DNA of 64,000 nt from contig BCIV01000020.1 in NCBI GenBank assembly GCA_001600055.1, positions 21,553 to 85,552 on the forward strand. The letters are read 5' to 3'. The DNA is from Filobasidium wieringae (Eukaryota; Basidiomycota; Tremellomycetes; Filobasidiales; Filobasidiaceae). Shown here one piece after another: positions 35,076 to 46,752 of the stretch. Position numbers and translations under genes: made by a program. The notes under the pieces were generated by a model that saw only the letters and a list, made by a program, of their open reading frames with translations, was not told where the DNA came from and made no database searches. Each line of letters opens with the position of its first letter. The stretch's first letter is position 1.

Positions 35076-35913
35076 ATGGACATGGATATGAGCGGTATGG
35101 ATATGGGTGGTTCCAACTCGACCTCGGCCGAGTGCAAAGTTTCCGTTAGTATCGATCACGGCGGTAGCTTCACCGACGTGAATTCCTGACCCTCTGCATG
35201 GTCCTGTCTTTTCTTCTATTCCCCTCTCCCTGCGCCGGTCTGGATCATCCTAAACTGCTTAGATGCTTTGGAATTGGTACACCATCGACGCCTGTTTCCT
35301 CTCCACGACCTGGCAAGTCAAATCAGGTCAAGGGTTCGCCGGAACGTGCATTGCGGTCGTCGCCCTCGTCCTCACCTTGTCGGCCCTGAACAAACTGGGC
35401 AGAATCTACGATCGTTATCTCGCCTACAAGGCTAGACGGGTCGAGTTTGAGCCGTCGGATGAGCACTTTTTGGTGGAACGGAATGAGAAACCGTATAGGG
35501 ATTCGGAACAGTCCTCCTCGATCGACGAGGGGAAACACGGGGAGATGGTGGATACGGACGTGATCGCCCCTGTCGGTCAATGCTCTTCCGTGATGAAGGC
35601 TCCTCAATCGTGTTGTTCTTCTAAACCACTCCCACCCCCTCAGCCGATCGTCTCCACGCTCGACAAGTTTGGAGCCGTAACATCCTCCCCACGTCCCAGA
35701 CCTCGGACGAGACATTCGAAACCCATCCGCCGGACGTTGACTCAACAGATAATCAGGTCTCTCATACATACCGCTCAACTCGCCGTGGCATACTTTACGA
35801 TGTTACTCGCCATGTACTTTAACGGGTATATCATCATCAGTATCCTCATCGGTGCTTTCCTGGGTGAAATGTTGTTCGGTTGGGACATGGCCGGCGTGCA
35901 GGATGAGGAGTGA
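35076..35913 (+). CDS. CTR-family high-affinity copper transporter
   Basis: Two exons, 35076-35144 and 35263-35913, joined in phase, about 240 residues. The extracellular N-terminus is a Mets motif (MDMDMSGMDMGG) that binds Cu(I). TM1 follows MLWNWYTIDACF, and the first membrane segment is about residues 45-65. A large cytosolic loop contains Cys clusters (QSCCSS) and Pro-rich sequence. TM2 carries the essential MxxxM (MLLAM) and TM3 the GxxxG packing motif (GAFLG). All three are hallmarks of trimeric CTR channels that import Cu(I). The head-to-head ferric/cupric reductase would supply Cu(I). In fungi such genes are usually induced by low copper through Cuf1/Mac1-type factors (family knowledge, not shown here). 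Confidence 0.92.
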
Positions 35914-36466
35914 GTCTTGGATCCGATGACAAGGTGCGGAACCGATGCTGATCCCTGTGATATTCTCACAAGACCAAGCTGGCTGAGAAGCGAGACTGGA
36001 TGCTGTGACTAGCCACACGTTCTGTTCCCCTTTCATACATATGTAAAGCACGACCGATGCATCACGACATTTCATTATTGTATCTCACTAGTCGCTAGTG
36101 TAATGTCCTCGGCTCTGTTTGAAGCAAGTGGAGTGAGTGACCCCTCCGATCGTCCCGATGTCAATGAACACCTCTACACCCGAAAGTGAGAGGACTAGGT
36201 CTGTGCTATGCGCTGCGGATATTGTGCAAGGCAGTCGGCCACATCTGATGATTCGGAATCATTCAGGTACCGAACCGTCCGATGGCGCGAGAAATCCCGT
36301 GATTTCAGTTCTTTGAATATGTTCAACCATACAATCAATCGCCATTTTAATTCGATTGACATCTCTCATCTCTCGCACGTCTCACGCACAGACTATCCCT
36401 AGACTACCTTGATCAGGTAGATCTGCTAAATCCCAACCTATTTTACGACCATCTCATCCAACTTAG
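35914..36466. other. Intergenic, nothing recognised
   Basis: About 550 bp between two plus-strand genes; leader and promoter of the SQR gene. No motif stands out. Confidence 0.5.
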
Positions 36467-38181
36467 ATGGCTTCCAAGATCATGAACGCCGCTAGATTCG
36501 CCTCTACCCATGCGGCACCGCTCAGTCAAGGTAGACACAAGGTCGTCGTCATCGGAGGTGGTACGTCTACAGACTGGCTGTGCAGATAGCAACCTACCCT
36601 AGCTGAATTTGACGGTCACATCGACCCATCTCAGGTGCGGGAGGTTTGGCGGTAGCGAACCAACTTTACAACCGATTCAAGTCGGAAGGCAACGAGCTGG
36701 CCGACGGCGATATCGCTATCATCGATGTAAGACCAAGTGCTCCATACTCAGACCTTGAAGAGAGCTATCGTTCACCTTTTCTTTTCCTGCGTCGTTCTGC
36801 AGGGTGCCCAGACCCACCATTACCAGCCAGGCTGGACTTTAGTCGGCACAGGTCTTCGAGACAAGGATACTTTCGCTCGACCGATGTCATCCTTGATTCC
36901 AAGCCAATTTACCCATCATTCCAGTCACGTCAAGAAGCTGGACCCCGCCAGCAACAAGGTCCATCTCAACAATGGTCAAGAGATCGGATATGACTTCCTT
37001 GTGGTTGCACCTGGTCTGAAAACAAGTAGGTCACTGCTCACAGCCCGATGGTGTCCCCGACCAACCAGCAGCTGACCCACTTCTGCTCCGCTGGGTACCG
37101 TCTTACATTCCTCCAGAATTCGATGCTGTCAAAGGCCTCACCTCCGCCTTGGCCTCTCCTCATTCTTCCAGGGTGTCATCGATTTACTCCTACGATACCT
37201 GCAACACCACTTGGGACTTGATCGAAGGTATCAAGCGAGGAAACGCCATCTTCACTCAACCTGCTGGCCCAGTCAAGTGTGCCGGTGCGCCTCAAAAGAT
37301 GTTGCACATGGCATGGGATAGGTGGAGGAAGACCGGGAGAGGCTCAGACGTGCAGGCAGAGTTCGTCACCGGTCTTGTAAGTGAGACTAGATCGCTTGCG
37401 GAAGTGACCGTCGACTGACTCCACCCGTTTGAAATATGATTGGTCAGCCTGTCATGTTCGGAATCCCCTACTACAACAAACCACTAGATGCTCTTCGACA
37501 ATCGCGCAACATCCCTGCTACCTTCAACGCCAACCTCGTCGAAGTCCGTGCCGACGACAGGACGGCTGTCTTCAAGCCCACGACTGGGGATTCGAGCAAG
37601 CTCATCGAAAAGTCCTACGATATCCTTCATGTCGTTCCTCCTCAGGGACCCTGGGAATTCGTTTCCTCGTCCCCGTTGGCCGATGGTGCTGGCTGGGTTG
37701 ACGTCGACAAACACACTCTTCAATCTAACAAATTCGATAACGTCTTCTCCCTCGGAGATGCCTCGAGCTTGCCAACAAGCAAGACCGCAGCGGCGATCAC
37801 AGCGGAAGCTCCTGTGTTGGTACATAATTTAAGCAGTCTGATGGAGACCGGTTCGGTCGGGAAGGCATCATACGATGGGTAAATATACCTCCGTTCTTAC
37901 ATCGTGAAAAGCCATATCGACTGAGGTTCGGCCTTCTCCATTCTAGTTACGCATCTTGTCCCCTCACTACCTCCTACGACAAGGTCCTACTAGCCGAGTT
38001 TTCCGGGTACACAGCCAAGCCCCTCGAGACCTTTGGACGATTCGTTGACCAGAGAGAGCCAAGCCGACTGTTCATGCCCATGGTCAAGACCCTGTTCCCT
38101 TACGCTTACTTCGGCTGGGGTCTTAAGGGTCAATGGTACGGACCCAAGGGTCTGGTTGCCCCCAGCGTTGTACCCACTTGA
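36467..38181 (+). CDS. Sulfide:quinone oxidoreductase, mitochondrial
   Basis: Flavoprotein oxidising sulfide and passing electrons to ubiquinone (SQRDL/Hmt2 family). The N-terminus MASKIMNAARFASTHA looks like a mitochondrial presequence. Exon 1 ends at 36560 and exon 2 starts at 36635, giving the FAD-binding VVVIGGGAGGLAVANQL. Next come HHYQPGWTLVGTGL, YDFLVVAPGLK (second dinucleotide region start), AIFTQPAGPVKCAGAPQKMLHMAW with a conserved catalytic Cys (about 37275), VMFGIPYYNKPLDAL (about 37450) and FSLGDASSLPTSKTAAAI (about 37745). TSYDKVLLAEFSGY and the C-terminal amphipathic membrane-contact region ending SVVPT (stop 38179-38181) follow. Length and motif order match the fungal family. 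It functions in H2S detoxification. Confidence 0.9.
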
Positions 38182-38419
38182 GGACTGTCAATGTAGAAAC
38201 TGTCCGCACACATGCCTCTCATGCTCCCAATTGTTCTGACACATCAGATCTTTTGAATTAGCTTTACTTGAGAGCGCCCTGTTGTCCGCGACGACTGCTA
38301 GCTGAGCGAACGCGGACGCTGGGTACCCACCCAGATCATTTCGATTCACTGTCGCGTTAACTATTCCTGCTATCATCATTCCAACCCAACTCGAGTCCAT
38401 CAGAATCAACTACCAGAAC

Positions 38420-40929
38420 ATGCAGGGTCTGCTCAGGAAGCAATTGTTTGCCGTCGTCGTCCGGCAACCCGCCCGCCGTGCAGCCCAATCCAAGTTTGGC
38501 TCACCCCATACCTTCAACCGGACCTTTCAGTCGTCCACGAATGTCAAAGACGTTCCGCAGTGGCCCAATCCGCCTGTACCTCAACCCGTTGCTACGCCCT
38601 ACAGCTCCAACGAATCGGCCAGAGATGGGCAAAGCCGTACGGGCAGCAACAAGGGGAGCGTTTACGCTGAACTCGCAGCCAGTCCAATCGTGCAAGCCGG
38701 TGTCACTACTGTTATCGGTCTCATTGCAGTGTATGCCGTTCGCCATATGCCACAATGATCGAACTCAACGTGCTTCTTGAACACAGGTTTGGAGGTGGGA
38801 TCCTCTATTTGACTTGGTACAAAGCCCATGTGCTAAACAAGGTACGTTGCGGCAACCATGATCTTGAACCATAAGCCTCAGCCTCACGTGCTTGTTCTAT
38901 CAGATGGAGGGAGCTTTTGCTGCTGGATACGATCCTGCTCTTGAAGTGGGGAAGTTGCATCACAAGAAGCACCTGCTAGACCATCATCGTCATCACCCCC
39001 ATCATACAGCGGCTAAGGAGGAGGAAGATGACGAGGAGGAACCAAGACCTCAGATCATTCGAAAAGAGCAGGACCTCGTCAACAAAATTGTACGTGGAGA
39101 AATGGTGGGTAACTATTGGCTTTTGATGGGAAGCAAGGGTACCGGAAAGAAACATACTATTGTCGAATCTATGCGAGCGATTCAAGCGGATGGAGCAGCT
39201 TTTGCTGAAGCGCATGGTGATCTTGAAGTCTTTCGACTGAGAGTGGGCAAAGCCCTTCACTACGAGTTCAAGTGAGTCTATGGAACCATGCTCGGTCCTA
39301 CCTGAGCTGACACCATCGATCGAGCTTAGTGAGGATTGGCAGGGTAAGATCTCGGGACAGATAAAGAGCGACTCAGGTAAGCTAACGTGAGCCTTTGAAC
39401 TTAGGTTCTCTGTTCTCTCGTCGAGATCCTAGGGAGGGTGGTCCCCGGCTAGATATCGAAAGAGCCATGAACAAGCTCGAGAAGGTAGCGCTTAGATACA
39501 CGGAGAAGAGAGGAAGACCTCTGGTACTGGCTCTAAGCGGTAAGATCAGGACAGAAACCACCGTGACCGCACGTACTGATTTGGTTTCGACTCTGCAGAT
39601 ATTCACTTATTCCCGAATGACGCAGAAGGAGTAGCTCTGATCCATCAGCTACAGCAACGCGCGGAAGCTTGGGCAGAAGCAGGTATCTGCAGTATGATCT
39701 TCACCACTGACGATTACTGGCCCTATGAAGCTATGAAGAAGAATGCTACTCGTCTCAAGGTATGTTGTGCCTGTGGCATTTACTATAATGATCTTTCATG
39801 AACACAAATTGTACAGGTGATCAGCGTGCCAGATCTCTCAGCGGTAGAAGCTAGGAATGCACTGCGATATCTGCGAGCTTGTTACGGCCCTCAGAACGTG
39901 GCCGATCGAGCAAAAGAACGCGAGCAGGTACCGCAAGTCTTAAAGCTGTTGGGCGGACGTATCTCCTTCTTGCTACGAGCGGCTAAAGCGCACGATATGC
40001 TATGTGAGTCCATTCCGCAATAGCATGTTCTACTCTATTGACAGTCTGTGCATTCCATTTAAAGCGGAAGCTAAGGAAATGCTTGCTGTCGAGAAAGAGT
40101 GGCTTCTTTCGAGGTAGGCAATGGTCGTGTGCATCGGACATATTGACGAAGAAAGCAGCTTACGATCAAAAGGAAACAGGATTGGCTTGATCCCTGACCA
40201 CGACGATGATGTCATGGATGAGCAGAAATGGTCCAGGTCAGCCACTTAGAGTTGTCCCTCGTTGATCAACTTACAGCTGACCTCCCGACCCTGAGCCTAG
40301 TCTGTCATGGTCGCTGCTGAAAGAGTTCGTCAAAATGCAAGAAGCAGCCGAAAGTGGCTCTGAAGAAAGCGAGGTCGGCTTTGATCTGCCAAAAATGACT
40401 TATGGAGATGCTAGAATAGCAATGTCCCGAACGGGTACGTAGATGTGATATCCGTACAGTTCGTCTAGTTAATCCACTGGTTGGATTATGAAAAACAGAC
40501 TTTATCCCAGGCTTAGACCACGATAACGTAAGCATCTCCTTATGACCTTCTTTTATGAAGTTGCACTCATGCTATTCTGGTCGACCAACCTCAAGATTGT
40601 CTCTATCGATGTGGGTATCATATCGCGCATGATGCGGAACCACCACTAACATCTTGTTGACCTAACAGAACAAGTTTTATATACGTCCAGATTCAAAATT
40701 GATACTACGAGCTGCCGAAGAATATGTTGCTAGAGAAGAATTTGAGAACGCTCATGACTCTACCATGGACCGCGTCAATCAGATCGAGGCTTTGCATCGT
40801 CAAAACGAATTGACGGTCAAGGAGGGTTTCAAGATCATGCTGCCAAATGGTAAGAGTATCATGATAGAGGGACTAGGGCCTTCCTACGTGCCATCGGAGG
40901 GAGAAGAGGAGGATCCCCGGCAATGTTGA
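38420..40929 (+). CDS. Membrane-anchored mitochondrial-type P-loop ATPase of unknown function
   Basis: Multi-exon gene (38420-38730, 38787-38841, 38904-about 39270, and further small exons). The N-terminus is Arg-rich and acid-poor (MQGLLRKQLFAVVVRQPARR), suggesting mitochondrial import. One membrane helix follows (about VTTVIGLIAVFGGGILYLTW). A His-rich stretch (DHHRHHPHH) and an acidic run lead to the ATPase domain: Walker A GSKGTGKKHT (about 39130) and a Walker B-like LVLALSDIHLF (about 39530-39605). The sensor-like ICSMIFTTDDYWP (about 39690) and VPDLSAVEARNALRYLRACYG (about 39825) follow, and a winged-helix-like C-terminus ends GEEEDPRQC. This is a conserved fungal AAA/archaeal-ATPase-like family without a precise role known to me. 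An NTP-driven function at the inner membrane is inference. Confidence 0.75.
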
Positions 40930-42556
40930 CACCCACCGCCCGGAAACGGCTTAGCAGAGGTGCTGTTCTGTAGTTTGCTAGACATGACTCGCCATACCCA
41001 ATACCCCTGCGAATAGCACAGATCTTGGGCGACAAGCACGAGGGCCTCTGATATAACGGGCTCACATCCACCATCTGATCAGATAGAGCCTCCCCCCAGC
41101 TTCCACACAAGACCGCTCCTCGCTAATCGCGTGCATCGATGCTGTGCAGGTTTGCGTTGCTTCCGAAGAGCGCGGACTTTGTATTTCACAAGACTGAAGA
41201 ACTTTCGGGGGAAAATCATACCATTCTACAAGCTGCCCTAGAGCTTTACCTTGTAAACGCACTGTCCAACGCGTGATCCACAATGAGTGTCACGCTACGC
41301 GCGTTTTCTACATGAAGGCCCCTGAAAAGCCTATAGCCTTGGCATTCCTGGTCACCATTCTTGGACACAACTATGCATGAAACGCAAAAGTTCCACTATG
41401 GCCGGGGCGAGTGCGCAGTCTTCAGTGGTTTCGAGACTGGACCGGGGGCTTTATGGGTCAAGAAATCGTTTGGATACCACGCCATGGCTACAACGTGAGG
41501 ACGTCGAACTATCAGTAGTACCAAGTTCTCACCAACCTGAGTTTGTGTTACTAGATACGACGCAGCCTCGATTGTGATCCAGGAATCGAGCGATCCTCAG
41601 GGTTGAACGATGCAGAGCGTTGCGCGAAGATGCGACAGCAAATTCGTGATGTTTCAGAAATTCTCAATCGTTAACCGGCATCGCCGGAGCGACCCGTGCT
41701 CTCGGCATGCTATCAACGGACCAATCGATTTACTGCTCATTATGACTTCACACAACGTCAACCCTCCTACTCCAGTCCGTTTCCGAAAAATGAGAAGCTC
41801 AAGATCCGCTGGGCTGGAGACCTTTGCAGATCCCCAAGATCTGTTGGGAACTGTTTGATGCTTTTCCTTTTGTGCTCCTTGGGAGTCGCTGTGAAACGGT
41901 GTGATCGTCATGATAGGTACCGCAGCAATGGGTCAAACAATTTACAAGCTGATCACAGCCCTATGTTTCTCTCGTTATCTTGATCTGTTCGGTATTACTT
42001 TTCAGACTACGGAAAGTGGTACATAATGCATATCCTAGGATCTGAACCCCTATTGGGATGATTAGTTTGCGACTGCCGGCCATCCGAAGTCTTTGGTGAT
42101 GGCTCCTGACAAAGTCCACAGATACTGCACGTCGCTCTGTGGTAATGACTGATCAACAGCTGCAAATAACGTACTTACAGACCGGGAGGGTCGGGCCTGA
42201 AGTCTAGGTCGATCAGAAAAGACACTATGATTGGGTGGTCATCGTCGTGCACACTCAACTGACGGCCTGACGGACAGAACGCACGTCCGAACAATTGGAC
42301 GCACCGGCAAAGGTACATTGTACGGATTGTAGACTATAGTTCCCTGCCAGTGGCTAAACACAATTACAGTAAAAGTAGTGGATCTAGCTAGGAAGATGGC
42401 GATAGTAGGATTTGGTTTGCCACTCAGCTTCGTCATCTCGCATATGCGTTTTCTTTTAATCATCGATAGCATCGATAGCTGTAGTACGTGGTAAAGTAGT
42501 GGTCAGATCGGGTTTCAAGGGCAATTGCGCCCACCAGCTCCGTCCTCGTCTGCATC
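40930..42556. other. Intergenic region, nothing recognised
   Basis: About 1.6 kb with only short, unsupported frames on both strands. It separates the ATPase gene from the next plus-strand gene. Confidence 0.5.
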
Positions 42557-43353
42557 ATGTACATCATTCAACCCTCGATACCCAGTCCCGCCAGTGTCAT
42601 AGCTCTGCAGCGCATTCGATGGAACGCTATCAGCTTAGCGTTGTGGTGGCTGCTGGTTCGGTCACCTCCCTGGACCGCTACGGCGTCTCTTCTTGCCGGT
42701 CGTGAGCACGGCCTAGAGAATTCAGCCCAGACCGAATGGACGATATATATTGGTGGGTAAAGTCTCTAGGCGGGGAGCCTGTAGTTGTACACTGATAGCC
42801 TTATATTGTGGCAGTCAGGGCTGTTTACGCGCTCTTCCTTTGCAACATCGTCCAAGCTGCCTTCGCCCTGTTGTTCACCAGTAGTACTTCCGATGCAGGG
42901 TCAATGACAATCGTTCCACAACAAACTGTATACAAGAGCAATGTTGTAACCGTGAGCCGCTTTAGTTTAGGATACTCCCCATCCAAGCTTATTGTTTGTT
43001 GTCGGTTACAACTCTAGCAAAGCACCCTTCTCGACGAGCAACTCAAAACCCAGCCTTCTTTTCCATACGCTTTGTCGGCAAACTATATCAACGAAAGAGC
43101 AAGGAGCAATTCCAGACGAACTACTCATCCAGATGGTCCGAACACGCAGCCACTAGCGGACAAGCAGGATTCGGCTTCGATGAATCGAGTGCCTCTGTCA
43201 CGGCTACTTGCCTCGCAGGATCGGAACACAACTCCAGGCTCTTCTCCTTCGTTGCACGGCGGCAAAGCGAATGGTTTCGCATTACAGACCCCTCCCATAT
43301 GGGCATCAGTGCACTCACGCGAAGGGGTTAGTAGCCGCATGGCCTTCGTCTGA
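42557..43353 (+). CDS. Small two-pass membrane protein, unrecognised
   Basis: Three exons joined in phase: 42557 to about 42757, about 42815-42951, and about 43018-43353. The first membrane segment is NAISLALWWLLV, followed by a loop. The second is VRAVYALFLCNIVQAAFALLF. The tail is long, polar and Ser/Thr/Arg-rich (about 110 residues), opens QSTLLDEQLKTQ and ends SSRMAFV. Topology suggests a double-pass ER or nuclear-envelope protein with a flexible C-terminal tail. I considered nucleoporin-type (POM34-like) proteins but cannot support this. Donors at exon ends are GTGGGT and GTAACC. Confidence 0.55.
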
Positions 43354-43666
43354 AGCTATCTCAGTTGACCGGTAGTTTTAATTCAGCGCGATTCCACAAT
43401 AGGTAGTGATATAACATCAGGCCGAAGGACGATATTTTCGCAGGCAACAAGCAATACGGATCTCGATCCTATCTCAATCTCAGTTTACAAAATGAAGAGG
43501 GCTTCAGGATTGGATAGCTCGAGCTATCTCGAAGGCCTCGAGTCGTCCCAGTTATCCAATTCGATCATTGGGTTGTAAATGTATATGCCAGATACGGACC
43601 ACACGTCACGATAAGATTTCTCCGACCACGTACTGATTAGATCGAAGCGTATCGCTGTTGGATGGC
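43354..43666. other. Convergent intergenic region
   Basis: About 310 bp between the 3' ends of two convergent genes, without recognised features. Confidence 0.5.
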
Positions 43667-45197
43667 TCAATCGGAATCCGAACTATCGTCCAGCGTCATG
43701 CCAACATCCCTGAGGGCGCCTCCTCCAAAAATCAGTCCACCGCTTTCCGCTTTGATACCCGTGCCAGTCTGTCCCATTCTCGAGATCTTATCCCCTTTTG
43801 TCATCTGAGGCCCGAAAAAAGTCTCCCTCTCGTTCAAATCTTTCTTCGTTTGTGTATCGCGAAGAGCGGCTTTTGCAGCTGCGACCTTTTCTAGTTCCAG
43901 CTTTCGTTCACGGTATCTATGTAGGACAGGTCAGAAATTCTAACATCATACGGGCGAGAGACAAATTGTGGCCATACAGTGCTGCCGTTTCGGTCTTGGC
44001 GGGATCTTTAGCTCGTCGCACGATCTGGTTGACGGCCTTTACCGTATCCATGTGGGCATCGAATGTGCAATCTACCGGAACGCTTTCGATTTCCGATTTC
44101 ACAGCGAGCAGCGTCTTTAAAAGGCCAGACCCATCCAACAGGGTGCCACGTGGGACACTCTGGGCAGCCGGACCCTGGTTGCTTTCTTCTAACGGGAGCA
44201 AGGCTGACATTGCTTGTTGCATCAGCGCACTATCCGCCATGAGAAAGCACGCTGCGGCTATCTGAGACGGTGTAAACAAAAACTCTGCATCTGAGTAGCG
44301 AGAACGTTTGAGGCAACCTCTTGCCAGGCCGTAAGCAATCTCGACTCGATTCGTTTCATCGGGAAACATATCCTGAAGGTGACGGTCATATGTTCAGCGA
44401 CCCCTTCGCCATTCGTTGTAGACGGCTTACCTGGAGCTTCAGGTACCACCCATGAACAGCGTCTTGAATACGCGGTACGTAGACATCGAAGTGCAATGTC
44501 TGGAGTACAAGATATTCCACGCCCAGAATATCTTCCCGTTTCAGCTTCTCAAAAGCCGAGACGTACTGATCGATGTCGAAGACGTGGTTGCACACCTTAC
44601 CGGCCAAAAAGAGGCATACGGGCCTACGGTACAACAACAAATAAGCCATCGCCGTCAGCTTTGCAAGCCGAACGTTCCTACCACATGACTTTGGGATGCC
44701 ATTCTAAGATACTTGTCCGTATATAGAAACGTTTGAGGAATGTAATGGCAACTGGTTCCAAGGTCGATGGTGGTGTTCTTCCATTTGATAATGATCCCCC
44801 TTCGATGACACCGCTTATCGCTGTGGAGAAGTACCTGACAAGCAAGCGTTCGTCTTGCCAAGTGGGATACACGGTTGGTATCTTGATCTCTCTGTTTTGT
44901 TGAAGCAGCTGACAACCGGATTACATTCAGTTGCTTGAGCTTAGGAAAAGGGCCGCCAGAGATCTACCTGTTCATCGTGCCAGTTCCGCCGGCAAATCCG
45001 AATTGTTTCGTTATTTACCTCTTGGCGAATCTGCACCAGTCTTTCGGGAGAGTACGTCCACCTTTGACATTGACTAGAAGCTTCAAAGTTGGTTCGACAA
45101 TCGACTGCATGAGATCCAGGCTGCAGGTCTGCTTTGAGGTAGGTGCTGTCTTGGACGCGTTTCTCTGGTGATGAATCTGGCGATGCGATGCTCAACA
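43667..45197 (-). CDS. CCL1: Cyclin H (TFIIH/CAK cyclin, CCL1-like)
   Basis: Partner of the CDK7-type kinase in TFIIH, acting on the RNA polymerase II tail. The N-terminal exon has FEASSQCQRWTYSPERLVQIR (about 45090-45025), a cyclin H signature. Then come RLLVRYFSTAISGV (about 44850), AITFLKRFYIRTSILEWHPK (about 44745), CLFLAGKVCNHVFDIDQYV (about 44615) and LKREDILGVEYLVLQTLHFDVYVP (about 44540). The second cyclin fold follows (GLARGCLKRSRYSDAEFLFTPSQIAAACFLM, about 44330-44240). The C-terminal exon is basic and Gly-rich and ends SSDSD with stop at 43667. The start is unresolved: the open frame reaches 45197 without an ATG, so a short upstream exon, or a start in another exon, is needed. Only about 30 bp separates it from the stop of the gene upstream. 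Confidence 0.82.
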
Positions 45198-45227
45198 CAA
45201 GTACAACGATAAGAGGAACAATTTAAA

Positions 45228-46490
45228 CTAACTGTTCTTGCTCGTCGTTTGGGATTTGATACGCTGCGACAGCCATTGCCTGATATAAGTGCTCCCCAGC
45301 TTTTGCTCTTTTAACCTTTCTATGTCATCGATTCCTTCCACCAGCAGTTCAGGCACCCGAAATTCTTGCTCAGACTGTGAAAGTTCATTCGCAAGATCAC
45401 GGGTGGCCGAGATTACGTCTATCACATAGTTTGTTAAAGCGGGGAGACCGTTCTTGCTGCGTTCGGCACTGACTGTACGAATCCAAATGGTCAATGGCAT
45501 TGCGCACAGTAATCGACTGATGGAAACTAACTAGTTTGACTCCCTGGTAAACTCTCTCGGCTCACCACCAACGCAGTGATCTTGCCATCGCTTGCTGTTG
45601 GTCCACACACGTCGGTAAGGGCAATCAAGTCGTATGCGATGTTCGGATTTATCTTGATCAGAAACTGTCGAAGATGTTCGGCTCTGGTATCAAATGTTTC
45701 CAGCTGATCGGCAAAAGCTTTGGAAACAAGCATTTGGTCGACTAGCGCAGCGTGATAAGTGGCGATCTGGATGTTGAATTGCCGGTGGCAGTTGTCGTAC
45801 CTGTCATGCCCACAACCAAACGAGACGCACATATCCAGACAGCCATACTGAGAAGTATCTTGTGACCACCGTGTAGGTGGTCAAACGTTCCGCCAAGCGC
45901 TACCGTATCGTGTAGATGGGATGTCGTATCAGACTGAACAGTTATTTCTGTCGAATCCCGGCCCGATGATCTTAAGGAAGGAATCAGTTTTAGCTGATTG
46001 TGGTCAGGCGGACTCGTAAATAACCGCTCCAAGGTATCGTCTAGGAGGATGAAGTGGTCTCAACCGGGAAGTCCTTGACAATCTGATAAGAGGGCGATTA
46101 CTCACTTAGGTTGTCGTCTTCGGGCGTTATATATCGGTCATAGGTGTTGTCGAGAGTCAAATGGGGGTGCAGACCTTCTAAGATAACGTCGACCTGTAGT
46201 AGAATCCTGCTGACTCTTGCTGCCTCCTGGCCGGCTGTTCCATAAATCACTCCTAAGAACCTTTGCAAGGCATCCCAATCGGCAGAGCGGGAGGCCGGGG
46301 ACATAGTTCGTAAGAATCCGTCTTGCTTGGGCGAAGGATCATAGAAAACTATGGTAAGCGACTCCGCGGTACTCCATGTCGATAGCCGAATAGGCTGGGA
46401 ATACAAATGAGGTGCGGAGAGGTAAGAGCGAGAAGGTAGAGCAAGCAGAAGTACGGTCCGGTTGTAGACAGATTCTATCGTGTCGGCCAT
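45228..46490 (-). CDS. CAB4: Phosphopantetheine adenylyltransferase (CAB4-like)
   Basis: Fourth step of coenzyme A synthesis: 4'-phosphopantetheine + ATP gives dephospho-CoA. ATG at 46490 (MADTIESVYN). An N-terminal extension of about 150 residues precedes the nucleotidyltransferase domain. Its signature is VALGGTFDHLHGGHKILL (about 45900; the T/HxGH site that binds ATP), then ASRLVVGMT. A later exon gives IALTDVCGPTASDGKITALVVSRESLPGSQ (about 45640-45530). The C-terminus has GIDDIERLKEQKLGSTYIRQWL (about 45325; the K-x-GST-x-IR motif), with stop at 45228. Eukaryotic enzymes of this type often have such N-terminal extensions. The gene lies between CCL1 and a peroxin, all on the same strand. 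Confidence 0.87.
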
Positions 46491-46752
46491 TATGGATGTT
46501 GTTGGTATGTGCACTATACGCAACAAAAAGGTTCTAAAAGCGTGAGGGTCTGTTTATCTCGGCTGATTGTCCTCGGACGCTTAGCTTACTGCAGAAGACG
46601 ATCCCACGTACGAAACTGGCAGTCAGAAGTTAAAGCAGCAGTAGTGGAAGCAGTAGCATTGACATCAGCCGTGTCTAGAAGCTCATATGTTATGCGAATT
46701 CGCAAAGGCGACTTTATAAACAACGGGATTGATCGATCTCGCAGCTACAATT

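Noticed and set aside
38731..38786. Stop after HMPQ as the end of a short 112-residue gene
   Set aside because: A 56-nt intron (38731-38786) restores a continuous membrane helix and connects to the ATPase frame.
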